This document shows positions 34,301 to 41,608 of a DNA stretch of 64,000 nucleotides, piece by piece (positions within the stretch are counted from its first letter, which is position 1; every line of letters starts with the position of its first letter). The stretch covers positions 1 to 64,000 of the forward strand of contig JAZPXN010000008.1 in the NCBI GenBank assembly GCA_045543655.1. Reading direction: 5' to 3'. The notes below the pieces were generated by a model that had not been told where the DNA came from, ran no database searches, and was given only the letters and a program-made list of their open reading frames with translations. The DNA comes from RGIG995 sp045543655 (lineage in GTDB: Bacteria > Bacillota > Clostridia > Oscillospirales > UBA644). The position numbers were made by a program, and so were the translations under genes.

Positions 34301-34455
34301 CCGTCCAAAACGTCGTTCTTTTCCGTCGGCCGCACCGCTCGACGTACTTGTAGTACGCCTTCGGGTGCCTGCAACGAAAAATAACTTCCGTTTATGAACG
34401 GCTTGCAGGCTTGGTTCTGTCCAAAACGTCGTTCTTTTCCGTCGGCCGCACCGTA
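34301..34455. repeat. Pair of 36-bp direct repeats downstream of tyrS
   Basis: GTCCAAAACGTCGTTCTTTT followed by CCGTCGGCCGCACCG occurs at 34301-34336 and again at about 34420-34455. Between them is the inverted repeat GTACTTGTAGTAC. No gene is seen. Confidence 0.7.
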
Positions 34456-34487
34456 ACGGCAGACGCAAGCCGCAAAAGCGTGCCACG

Positions 34488-34553
34488 CACAAAATAATTA
34501 GGATCAACGAAAATCCCCGAAGAAGATGTGTTCTTCTCCGGGGATTATTATTT
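34488..34553. repeat. Direct repeat flanking the SLOG/XRE cassette, left copy, with terminator
   Basis: CGCACAAAATAATTAGGATC, then AACGAAAATCCCCGAAGAAG and the hairpin CTTCTCCGGGGATTATT. It matches 35437-35503 with only a few differences. In the right copy the first part codes for the end of the XRE protein, so this left copy looks like the remains of a gene end plus terminator. Confidence 0.7.
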
Positions 34554-34983
34554 ACGTAAAATCTGCGATATTGATGACTTTTTTCCCTTTTGTCTTCGCT
34601 TTTTGCATGAGCCGGTAGGAATTTCCGACGGGAGAGGCTACGTAGAATACGGCGACGTCCGCTCTTTCCAGCATCCATATGTTTCTTTTGCTGATGGCAA
34701 ATCTTTTTGGAACGGTTTCCAATCCCTCCGGATAAATCGTTTGCTCCGGTACGGTGTGTGCGTTTTCTCTTGGAAGATAGGCCAATACGACGGAATATCT
34801 GACGGAAGTGTCTTTTTCGGATATTTCCCTTAAGACACTTTGAACCAGGCGGTCGAAATTTCCTTCGTTTCCAACAAGAAAGTGTTTAACCTGTTCGCTT
34901 TCGATCAGATTCGAGATAACCTTTTTTAAATTTGATTTTACGGTGAGAGGAGTGTCCCGGTGCCCAAAAAAAACGGTTGTCAC
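34552..34983 (-). CDS. SLOG-superfamily (DUF1273-like) protein
   Basis: A 143-residue cytoplasmic protein starting TTVFFGHRDTPL, with HFLVGNEGNFDRLVQ, VVLAYLPRE, TIYPEGLETVPKRFAI and a final GNSYRLMQKAKTKGKKVIN. These are the marks of a widespread Firmicutes family in the SLOG (SMF/DprA-LOG) superfamily, a Rossmann-like fold thought to bind nucleotide-derived ligands. It is divergent from an XRE regulator gene across a spacer with two operator-like palindromes, and its stop codon lies at the left flanking repeat. Codon use is noticeably more AT-rich (many AAA, TTT, ATT) than the neighbours, consistent with transfer. Confidence 0.75.
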   Translation of the reverse strand: MTTVFFGHRDTPLTVKSNLKKVISNLIESEQVKHFLVGNEGNFDRLVQSVLREISEKDTSVRYSVVLAYLPRENAHTVPEQTIYPEGLETVPKRFAISKRNIWMLERADVAVFYVASPVGNSYRLMQKAKTKGKKVINIADFT

Positions 34984-35022
34984 AAATTGTTTGCCTCTTT
35001 TCTTCCAAAAATATTATTGTAA

Positions 35023-35068
35023 ATCCGAATCGGATATATGTATTATTTTAACATATCCGAAAAGGATA
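35023..35068. promoter_or_regulatory. Two operator-like palindromes in the divergent spacer
   Basis: ATCCGAATCGGAT (35023-35035) and TATCCGAAAAGGATA (35054-35068); both are built on ATCCGA-like arms and their centres are 32 bp apart, about three helical turns. TACAAT (35069-35074) directly after the second one could be the -10 box of the XRE gene. Confidence 0.65.
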
Positions 35069-35113
35069 TACAATACTAATGTATGAACAATTTAGCACAA
35101 AAGAGGGATTGTA

Positions 35114-35452
35114 ATGCAATTAGACTACGTTATAATCGGGAACCGCATCCGGGAAGTGCGGAAGGCTAAAAAGTGGACGCAGGAAATTCTGGCGGAAAAA
35201 TCGGGCATTGAGCCGTCGAACATTTCTCACATTGAGCGGGCGGCGACCAAACTGAGCCTGCAGACCCTGGTCAGCATTGCAAATGCGCTGGAGGTTTCGG
35301 CCGACGATCTTCTCTACGGGAATTTGCAAAAATCCACCCACGTTTCGGCAAAAATTATCGACGAATTGCTGTCGGATTGCACACCGGACGAATTGGTTGC
35401 ATTGGCTGAGGTTCTGAAGACCACGAAACACGTGTTGCGCACAAAAAAATAA
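35114..35452 (+). CDS. XRE-family transcriptional regulator
   Basis: A 112-residue DNA-binding protein. Residues 8-62 form a Cro/CI-type helix-turn-helix: IGNRIREVRKAKKWTQEILA, EKSGIEPSNISHIERAATK, LSLQTLVSIANALEVSADDLL. The C-terminal part (KIIDELLSDCTPDELVALAE) is helical. ATG at 35114 with GAGGGATTG upstream. It probably represses its own promoter and that of the divergent SLOG gene through the palindromes between them. The last codons form part of the right flanking repeat. Confidence 0.9.
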   Translation: MQLDYVIIGNRIREVRKAKKWTQEILAEKSGIEPSNISHIERAATKLSLQTLVSIANALEVSADDLLYGNLQKSTHVSAKIIDELLSDCTPDELVALAEVLKTTKHVLRTKK

Positions 35453-35503
35453 GGATCAACGAAAATCCCCGAAGAAGATACGCTCTTCTCCGGGGATTTT
35501 GTT
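35437..35503. repeat. Direct repeat flanking the SLOG/XRE cassette, right copy, with terminator
   Basis: Contains the last codons of the XRE gene, then AAGGATCAACGAAAATCCCC and a GAAGAAG...CTTCTCCGGGGATTTT hairpin. Serves as terminator for the XRE gene. Confidence 0.75.
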
Positions 35504-35508
35504 ATTAA

Positions 35509-35566
35509 ACTCAGATGTAGATCCGGTCGCCGTCGTGCTTCAACTCCGTGATGACGGGGCGCTCCC
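35509..35566 (-). pseudogene. Detached copy of the 3' end of the GH43 gene
   Basis: CTCAGATGTAGATCCGGTCG continuing to GGGGCGCTC matches 35864-35921, the last 19 codons and stop of the downstream glycosidase gene, with two base differences. The two copies are separated by a MITE-like element and a hairpin. It is a fragment, not a gene. Confidence 0.75.
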
Positions 35567-35571
35567 GTTAA

Positions 35572-35720
35572 GGCTCCCCTTAGTAAGGGGAGCTGGATTG
35601 CCGAAGGCAAGACTGAGTGGATTGACCGGGGGAAAGATAATTTATTTAGTTTGTGGCGGTCAATCCCTACCGTCACGGCGGCCGAACACGCCGTGCCACC
35701 TCCCCTTACTAAGGGGAGGC
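35572..35720. repeat. 149-bp MITE-like element, copy 2 (opposite orientation)
   Basis: Near-perfect reverse complement of 15475-15621: ends GCTCCCCTTAGTAAGGGGAGC and CCTCCCCTTACTAAGGGGAGG, with GGATTGACCGG and CGGTCAATCC flanking a TTTATTTAG centre. It lies between the two copies of the GH43 3' end. Confidence 0.7.
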
Positions 35721-35822
35721 ATACGATAGCGCATCGCCGTTCCGGATGCTCCGGTATCGTTTCCGGCACCCGTTCTCCGGAAGCGTATGCAGTGAATTCG
35801 CATCCGTCGGCGTAAAAAGAAA

Positions 35823-35850
35823 CGAGCCTCCCCGGGGGAGGCTCGTGGCG
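35823..35850 (-). terminator. Terminator of the GH43 gene
   Basis: CGAGCCTCCCC and GGGGAGGCTCG form a long palindrome (35823-35845); on the minus strand TTTCTTTTT follows. Confidence 0.65.
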
Positions 35851-35862
35851 TGATTTTCAGGC

Positions 35863-36732
35863 TCAGATATAGATCCGGTCGCCGTCGTGCTTCAGCTCCG
35901 TGATGACGGGGCGCTCGGCGGTGGTTCTGTTGGGGCGGTGCATGATGAAATATTCCTTGCCGTCAAAGGCTTGGAAGATCATTCCGTGGCCGCCGTCTTC
36001 TGCGGAGAGGGGTTGGTCGAGCACCGTCCAGTTGCCGTCGATTTCTCCGTTGTCACTTTTGCAGATCAGCTCGGTATAGCCGTTGGCGTTGAAGGAAGAC
36101 CAGATTGCCAACAGATCGTCCCCGTTCCGGTAAAGAAAGGGGCCGTCGGTGACGAAGCATTTTTTGCCCTTCCGGATGTAGACGGAGTCCTTGTAATCCG
36201 AGCCCTTCCAGAGCAGGAACGGCGCGGAGACGGGGGCGGAAAGGTCTTCGGTCAATTCCACGGCGCAGACGGTGCCGTCGGTGATCTGCACCCATTCGTG
36301 GCAGAAGATCATGTAGGGCTTGCCCGATTTGTCCACGTAAAAGGTGCCGTCCAGACACGCCCAATCCGGCGGGGTGATGGGGTTTCCCGAGACCGGAACG
36401 AAGGTGCCGTCGGGGCGGTCGGACACCAGAATATGGGTGCCCCGGTGCTTTCCTTCGGCGGCGAAGGAGGCGAAAAGATAGACCTTTCCCCGGTATACGT
36501 GGGCTTCCGGCGCCCACGCGTCCCGTTCCCCCCAAAAATCGGGCGTGATTTCAAAGATGCTTTTCGGTTCGCTCCAGTTTTCCAGATCGGTGGAAAGATA
36601 CACGTCAAAGCCGGTCTGCTTGCCCCAGTAATGGGTTCCGTCGGTGGGGGAGACCCGGGAGCCGTAAAGATAATATTTCCCTTCAAAGGGCAGGATAAAG
36701 GGGTCCCGGACGTTGATCTCATTCAGCTTCAT
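35863..36732 (-). CDS. Glycoside hydrolase family 43-type protein
   Basis: A 289-residue five-bladed beta-propeller glycosidase. The likely general base is Asp10 in VRDPFILPFEGKYYLYGS; the blade motif DAWAPEAHVYRGKVYLF and CLDGTFYVD are typical, as is EDGGHGMIFQ near the end. GH43 enzymes cut arabinose/xylose-containing or related glycans. No signal peptide is visible, so it appears cytoplasmic and would act on imported oligosaccharides. It starts 9 bp after the inositol-phosphatase-family gene in the same operon. The ribosome binding site is weak (AGTGAGAA), suggesting translational coupling. Confidence 0.85.
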   Translation of the reverse strand: MKLNEINVRDPFILPFEGKYYLYGSRVSPTDGTHYWGKQTGFDVYLSTDLENWSEPKSIFEITPDFWGERDAWAPEAHVYRGKVYLFASFAAEGKHRGTHILVSDRPDGTFVPVSGNPITPPDWACLDGTFYVDKSGKPYMIFCHEWVQITDGTVCAVELTEDLSAPVSAPFLLWKGSDYKDSVYIRKGKKCFVTDGPFLYRNGDDLLAIWSSFNANGYTELICKSDNGEIDGNWTVLDQPLSAEDGGHGMIFQAFDGKEYFIMHRPNRTTAERPVITELKHDGDRIYI

Positions 36733-36741
36733 GGCGATTTC

Positions 36742-37524
36742 TCACTTCGTTTTTGCAATCAGCTCCCGCAGCTCTGCCTGGGCCCGGGGGGCGCCCGCAA
36801 CGACGGGAGAGGGATTTTCCAGGGACACGGGGTTCCCCTCGGTATCGGTAATAACGCCTCCCGCTTCGGTCAGAATCAGCCCGGCGGCGGCGTAATCCCA
36901 GGGGGACAGCTTCAGCTCGAAGAAGGCCCCGGTGCGGTTTACGGCGGCGTCGCAGAGATCCAGGGGGGCAGAGCCCATGCGGCGGATATCCATGGCCACC
37001 GTCAGAAGCTCGCCGATGATCCGGGCGGTGCGCCGGGCCAGATCTTCGTAATAGGGGCAGGTACCCACGCCTACCACGCAATCCTTGAGGGCCGTGGGAA
37101 GCACCCGGAGGGGTCTGCCGTTTAAGGTGGCTCCCTTGCCCCTGACGGCGCAGTAATATTCCTCGCTCCAGGGGTTATAAACGATGCCGACGGCCTGCTT
37201 CCCGTCCCGGAGCAGGGCCACGGAGATGCAGGAGCGGTTGAAGCCCTTGACGAAATTGGTGGTGCCGTCGATGGGATCGATGATAAAGCAATCTCCCGTG
37301 GAAATATCGGCCTTGAGATGCTCCTCCTCCCCCATGAATTTGGCGGCGGGGTGGAGGGCGGTCAGGCGCTCGGTCAGCATCCGTTGGGTATTCACGTCAA
37401 ATTCGGTGACCAGATCGCTGTGATTGCTCTTTTCTTCGGTTTTTTCCGGCACGGCGGATTTGACGTAGGCGCCGGCGGCGCGGACGATGGGCTCCATGGC
37501 GGCGGCAAGCTGTTGCAGATCCAT
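36742..37524 (-). CDS. Inositol monophosphatase family protein
   Basis: A 260-residue Mg-dependent phosphatase fold. Metal-site motifs: GEEEH (Glu66-67), DPIDGTTNFVKG (Asp83, Asp86), and WDYAAAGLILTEAGG in the C-terminal half. The family acts on inositol-1-phosphate, or other sugar phosphates or PAP. I place the start at the ATG 37524, with AAAGGA nine bases ahead, rather than the upstream TTG. It is first gene of a two-gene operon with the GH43 gene; the pairing hints at a sugar-phosphate substrate, which is inference. Confidence 0.92.
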   Translation of the reverse strand: MDLQQLAAAMEPIVRAAGAYVKSAVPEKTEEKSNHSDLVTEFDVNTQRMLTERLTALHPAAKFMGEEEHLKADISTGDCFIIDPIDGTTNFVKGFNRSCISVALLRDGKQAVGIVYNPWSEEYYCAVRGKGATLNGRPLRVLPTALKDCVVGVGTCPYYEDLARRTARIIGELLTVAMDIRRMGSAPLDLCDAAVNRTGAFFELKLSPWDYAAAGLILTEAGGVITDTEGNPVSLENPSPVVAGAPRAQAELRELIAKTK

Positions 37525-37554
37525 AATATTCAATCCTTTTTGCGGTTTTTCTTT

Positions 37555-37583
37555 ATTATACAGCAGTCTTCTCTTTTTTGCAA
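37555..37583 (-). promoter_or_regulatory. Promoter of the inositol-phosphatase/GH43 operon
   Basis: Minus strand TTGCAA (37578-37583) and TATAAT (37555-37560), 17 bp spacer. Confidence 0.7.
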
Positions 37584-37596
37584 TAGGAATTGTTGC

Positions 37597-38115
37597 TTAA
37601 TCCTTGTCCTTTTGTTGCAAAATCCAGTCGTTCCTCGTCAATTGCATATCGCAGGTGCCGCCCCCCTTCCGGGTACGGCGGAAGCCGGCGGCGGTAAATC
37701 CCTTGACGGCGGCGGGATTGGCGGTGGAAAGGGTAACGTGGAGGGAATCGATCCTCTGTCCGAAGGCTCGTTCGGCCAACAGACGCAGGGCGGGGGCGCA
37801 ATACCCCTTGCGGCGGTGCCGGGCCAGCAGAATGATGCCCACGTTATGCTTCCCCCCGTCGAAAAACCAGGAGATCTCTCCTACGGGGGTGCGGCCGTCG
37901 GCGATGACGGCGTAGAAATTGTCCGGTTCCCGGTCCATCCAGAAATCGTACCACAGGGCCCACGTTCCCCGGGGAAAATCGATGCATCCCGTTTCGGGGT
38001 GATAATCGGGGGAGGGATCCTTGAAGCGGTTGAAGGCCATGGTTTCGGGATCGGAGAGCAATTGCTCCCGGAAGAGCAATTCGTTATATTGAGGCAGATA
38101 CAGTCGCAGTTCCAT
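37597..38115 (-). CDS. GNAT family N-acetyltransferase
   Basis: A 172-residue protein with the GNAT fold: HNVGIILLARHRRKGYCAPAL is the acetyl-CoA pyrophosphate loop (RRKGYC, where the last position is usually G or A), and NPAAVKGFTAAGFRRTRKG is motif B of the RimJ/RimL-like group. The acceptor is unknown. The ATG at 38115 shares one base with the addA stop (TAATG), so it is translationally coupled to addA and ends the operon. Confidence 0.87.
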   Translation of the reverse strand: MELRLYLPQYNELLFREQLLSDPETMAFNRFKDPSPDYHPETGCIDFPRGTWALWYDFWMDREPDNFYAVIADGRTPVGEISWFFDGGKHNVGIILLARHRRKGYCAPALRLLAERAFGQRIDSLHVTLSTANPAAVKGFTAAGFRRTRKGGGTCDMQLTRNDWILQQKDKD

Positions 38116-41100
38116 TACATTTCCTCTTCCTTGACGACGATCTCCTTGCCCAGCCGGAAGGACCAGATGCGGCATCCGATCACCGGCTTATCGTAAAGGC
38201 GGCGAACGGCGGCGGCGTAGAGATTCAGCTGGCGGGAATACCGTTCCAATAATTCTTCTTCGGTGGCGCGGTCGGATTTGAAATCGACGATCAGGTAGCC
38301 TGCTTCGGTCTCGCAAAGAAGATCGATGGCCCCCTGCATCAGCATTTCCCCCTCCTCTCCGGGGTTGCCGGAATAATAGGAAACGGGGATCTTGCAGACG
38401 AAGCGCACCTCTCGGCGGTATCCCAGGGAGCGGCGCAGGGTCTCCATTAGGCTTCCCTGCAGGAATTTTTCCAGCATTTTGGGGTCAACTGCCTTGGCCG
38501 AGGCTTCGGTCAGATGGCCTTGGGCTACGAGGCGCCCGATCTCTTCCTCGACCGGCTTTTCGAAATCCGCAAACTGGCAGTAGGTGTGGATGGCCGTCCC
38601 CGCTTCGGCGCCGGTCAGGGCGTTTTCGTCGAGAAATTTCGGACGGGAAAGGGGCGGCTCCTGAATCAGCAGGGCGCTGTCCGGATCGGCGGGGGATTTT
38701 GCAATCTCGGTCACCGAAACCTTGGCCGGCACGGTGGAGAGATGCCCGTTATAGCGGTGGGTAAAGCGGCGATTCAGCTCTTCGGCCGACAGTCCGCACC
38801 GGATGGCGTCGGTCTTTTTTACCGGCTCCACCGTCTCCGGAACTCCTGCAAAGCAGACCCGTAGCGGGCACTCTGCCGTCTCCGGGGCCAGCCAGGGCGA
38901 CCGAAGTACGCCGGCGTCGGGATGAGCCACGGTGCGGTCGAAGATCGGGGTGCGGTAGCTGTTGGTCTCCAGCCGGTCGATATACCGGACGGTGCCCTTT
39001 TCGCTGTGAAGACCGTGCTCGGCCAGCTTTGAAAGATCGGCGTTGCATCGGCAGATCAGCGTCAGCCGATCCCGCGCCCGGGTGAGGGCTACGTACAATA
39101 TCCGCAGCTCCTCCGCCACGTCCGACCGGTCGGCCCGTTGAATGATCAGCTCCCGCATCAGGGTGGAATATTCGGCGGTCTCGCTTTCGTTTTTCACCTT
39201 GGAGGCCACGCCGTATTCGGTGTCCACCCGGACCTTGTCGGTATCGTTTTTGAAGGGGCGCTCGATCTCCGGCAGAATGCACCAGGCGTATTCCAGCCCC
39301 TTGGATTTGTGGATGGTGGTCAGACGGACGAATTTCCCCTCGGGGGCGGCGCCGGTCTCCCGCACGTTGTCCGAATCCTTGGCGCGCCGGGCAAATTCCA
39401 GAAATCCGAACAATCCGTCGCTGCGGGAATAGCGGCAGGCGAAGGAATAGAATTTCATCAGATTGTTCCGGGCGGCGGGGTTTGCCGCCGATTCCAGCGC
39501 CAGATAATCGGTGCCGGTATAGATCTGCCAGATCAGCTTTGGAATCGGCAGATTTTCCGCAAGAATCCGGTATTTTTCCAAGACCAGAAGGGCGTTCTTC
39601 GCTTCCTCGTCTTTTTCGGCGTAGCTCTTCAGCCCTTCGATCAGAGGCCGCTTCGGAGCGGCCAGCCGTGCCCTTGCCACCTGCTCGGAGGAGAGGGAAA
39701 AGACGCTCCCCGTCAGCGTCACGAACAGGGCCAGATCGTCCCAGGGATCGTTGATGGCGTCCAGGAAGGCCAATACCCCGCAGACCTCCGGCGTATTCAG
39801 AAATTTTTCTCCGTCGGAGGATAGCAACGGGATGCCGCAGGCGCGGAATTCCTCCTCGTACAGCGGCGCAGACTTCGAGCTGCGCAGAAGGATCGCCACG
39901 TCGGAGTATTCCATGGGACGGGGTCCCTTCCGTTCCTTATCGTATACCGTGGCGCCTCCCTCCACCGCGTCCCGGATCAGCTTTGCGCAGAGCCGGGCTT
40001 CTCCCCGGTAATGCTCCTCGTTCAGCCGCCCGGCGGTGGGCAGAATCAGCAATTCCGCGTCGGGCTGCAGTTCTTCCTCCTTGGAGAGGGGAAGGTCTGC
40101 GGCAGGAGGAAGGGTCTGCTCGTAGGCGGGGGGATAGGGCAGGGCGTCGTCTTCCTCCCGACCGGGGAAGAGCATTTCGTCCTCTCCGTATTCGATGCCT
40201 CCCACGGTGGGCGTAAACAGCCCCCGGCAAAGGAAATTAACGTAATCCAGAATCCCTTTCCGGCTCCGGAAATTTTTATTCAGGGGGATGAGGCGGCAGG
40301 TTTCCTTTTTTCGCAGGAAATTGGCGGAATTGGCGCCCCGGAATCCGTAAATGCTCTGCTTTACGTCTCCTACGGCGAAGCAGTTTCCGTCGGACACCGC
40401 CCGGAAAAACAGATCCTGCAGGTCGTTGACGTCCTGATATTCGTCGATCAGCACCTCGTCGTAGGCCTGCCGCTCCGCAAGTCCCACGGGGGTGGGGGTG
40501 AATTCTCCGGTCTCGTGGGAATAATCCGCCACCACCAGCCGCAACGCCAGCTGGGACAGCGACGAGAAGGAATAGGCCGAGCGGCGGTGCATTTCCTCCA
40601 GCACCTCGGACTGATAGGCCGTCACCGCGTCGAACAAAAAGAGAAGGGCAGGCCTCATCTGGGCCAGATCCTCCTCGGACTGCTCCTTGGAAATATAGAA
40701 AAGATCCTTTTGCAGAAAAGCCTTCAGCCGGTTTCGGTATTCCCGGTAAAGATGAGCCTCCATGGGGGCGTCGGCTTTGACGGAGGGCGCCCGATCGAAG
40801 GTCGATCCCTTCACCCGGCGGACGACCTCGTCCCAATCGTCGTTTTTCAGCGCCTCGAGGATGCTTCGCGTCAACTCCCGGTCTTCCTCCACCACGTTCC
40901 GACGGTTGTCCTCGTCAAAGACGCCGGAGGTAAGGACGGTGTCGAAGATCCGGTCGTATTCTTCCAAAATCGGCTCCAGAACGGCGCAGACGGCGCTGCA
41001 CCACCCGTCGGCGTCGGTCAATCGGGTCTTTTGGCGCTCCAACCAGCGGTCGGCAAAGGGGATGGTCTCCAGCTTCCGGGCTACGGTCACGATGGCCTTT

Positions 41101-41603
41101 TCCATGTTTCCGCTGTCCAGGTCTCCGCCAAAGGCGCGGACGAAGGCGTCGAAGCCCGCCGGGAAATTCCGGTAATATTCTTCAATCTGCCGCTGAAGCA
41201 CCGTCGATTGCAGAACCTTCAGCTCGGTCTCGTCGATGACGCTGAAATCCGGCGCAACGCCTACGTGCTGGAAATTGCGGCGCAGAAGATCCATCCCGTA
41301 GCTGTCGATGGTGCAGATTTTGGCCTTGTAAAGGGTCAGGGACTGACGGCGCAGATGGGCGTCCCCCGGCCTTGCGGCGGAGCGGGCGGCCAGCTCCCGG
41401 GCAATGCGTACCCGCATTTCTCCGGCGGCGGCGTTGGTAAAGGTCACGATCAGAAGCCGATCGATCCTTCCTCCCTCCTCCACGAATTTGCCCACCCGGG
41501 CGGAAAGAACGGCAGTCTTGCCGGAGCCTGCGGCGGCGGAGACGAGAATGTTCCCGCCCCGGGTCTCAATGGCTTTTTCCTGGGCTTTGGTCCAGCTTGG
41601 CAC
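38115..41603 (-). CDS. addA: ATP-dependent helicase/nuclease subunit A
   Basis: AddA is the motor and one nuclease of the AddAB complex, which processes double-strand breaks for RecA-dependent repair. About 1162 residues: UvrD-like helicase with Walker A AAGSGKTAVLSARV, Walker B DEYQDVNDLQDLF, motif VGDVKQSIYGFRGA, RLTTIHKSKGLEY and YVALTRARD, and a C-terminal RecB-type nuclease with VDFKSDRATEEELLERYSRQ. Start is uncertain: GTG at 41603 has AAGGAG ten bases upstream and follows the addB stop by 5 bp; GTG at 41612 is an alternative. Both fit the family start (PSWTKAQEKAIETRGGNILV). Confidence 0.95.
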   Translation of the reverse strand: MPSWTKAQEKAIETRGGNILVSAAAGSGKTAVLSARVGKFVEEGGRIDRLLIVTFTNAAAGEMRVRIARELAARSAARPGDAHLRRQSLTLYKAKICTIDSYGMDLLRRNFQHVGVAPDFSVIDETELKVLQSTVLQRQIEEYYRNFPAGFDAFVRAFGGDLDSGNMEKAIVTVARKLETIPFADRWLERQKTRLTDADGWCSAVCAVLEPILEEYDRIFDTVLTSGVFDEDNRRNVVEEDRELTRSILEALKNDDWDEVVRRVKGSTFDRAPSVKADAPMEAHLYREYRNRLKAFLQKDLFYISKEQSEEDLAQMRPALLFLFDAVTAYQSEVLEEMHRRSAYSFSSLSQLALRLVVADYSHETGEFTPTPVGLAERQAYDEVLIDEYQDVNDLQDLFFRAVSDGNCFAVGDVKQSIYGFRGANSANFLRKKETCRLIPLNKNFRSRKGILDYVNFLCRGLFTPTVGGIEYGEDEMLFPGREEDDALPYPPAYEQTLPPAADLPLSKEEELQPDAELLILPTAGRLNEEHYRGEARLCAKLIRDAVEGGATVYDKERKGPRPMEYSDVAILLRSSKSAPLYEEEFRACGIPLLSSDGEKFLNTPEVCGVLAFLDAINDPWDDLALFVTLTGSVFSLSSEQVARARLAAPKRPLIEGLKSYAEKDEEAKNALLVLEKYRILAENLPIPKLIWQIYTGTDYLALESAANPAARNNLMKFYSFACRYSRSDGLFGFLEFARRAKDSDNVRETGAAPEGKFVRLTTIHKSKGLEYAWCILPEIERPFKNDTDKVRVDTEYGVASKVKNESETAEYSTLMRELIIQRADRSDVAEELRILYVALTRARDRLTLICRCNADLSKLAEHGLHSEKGTVRYIDRLETNSYRTPIFDRTVAHPDAGVLRSPWLAPETAECPLRVCFAGVPETVEPVKKTDAIRCGLSAEELNRRFTHRYNGHLSTVPAKVSVTEIAKSPADPDSALLIQEPPLSRPKFLDENALTGAEAGTAIHTYCQFADFEKPVEEEIGRLVAQGHLTEASAKAVDPKMLEKFLQGSLMETLRRSLGYRREVRFVCKIPVSYYSGNPGEEGEMLMQGAIDLLCETEAGYLIVDFKSDRATEEELLERYSRQLNLYAAAVRRLYDKPVIGCRIWSFRLGKEIVVKEEEM

Positions 41604-41608
41604 GGTCG

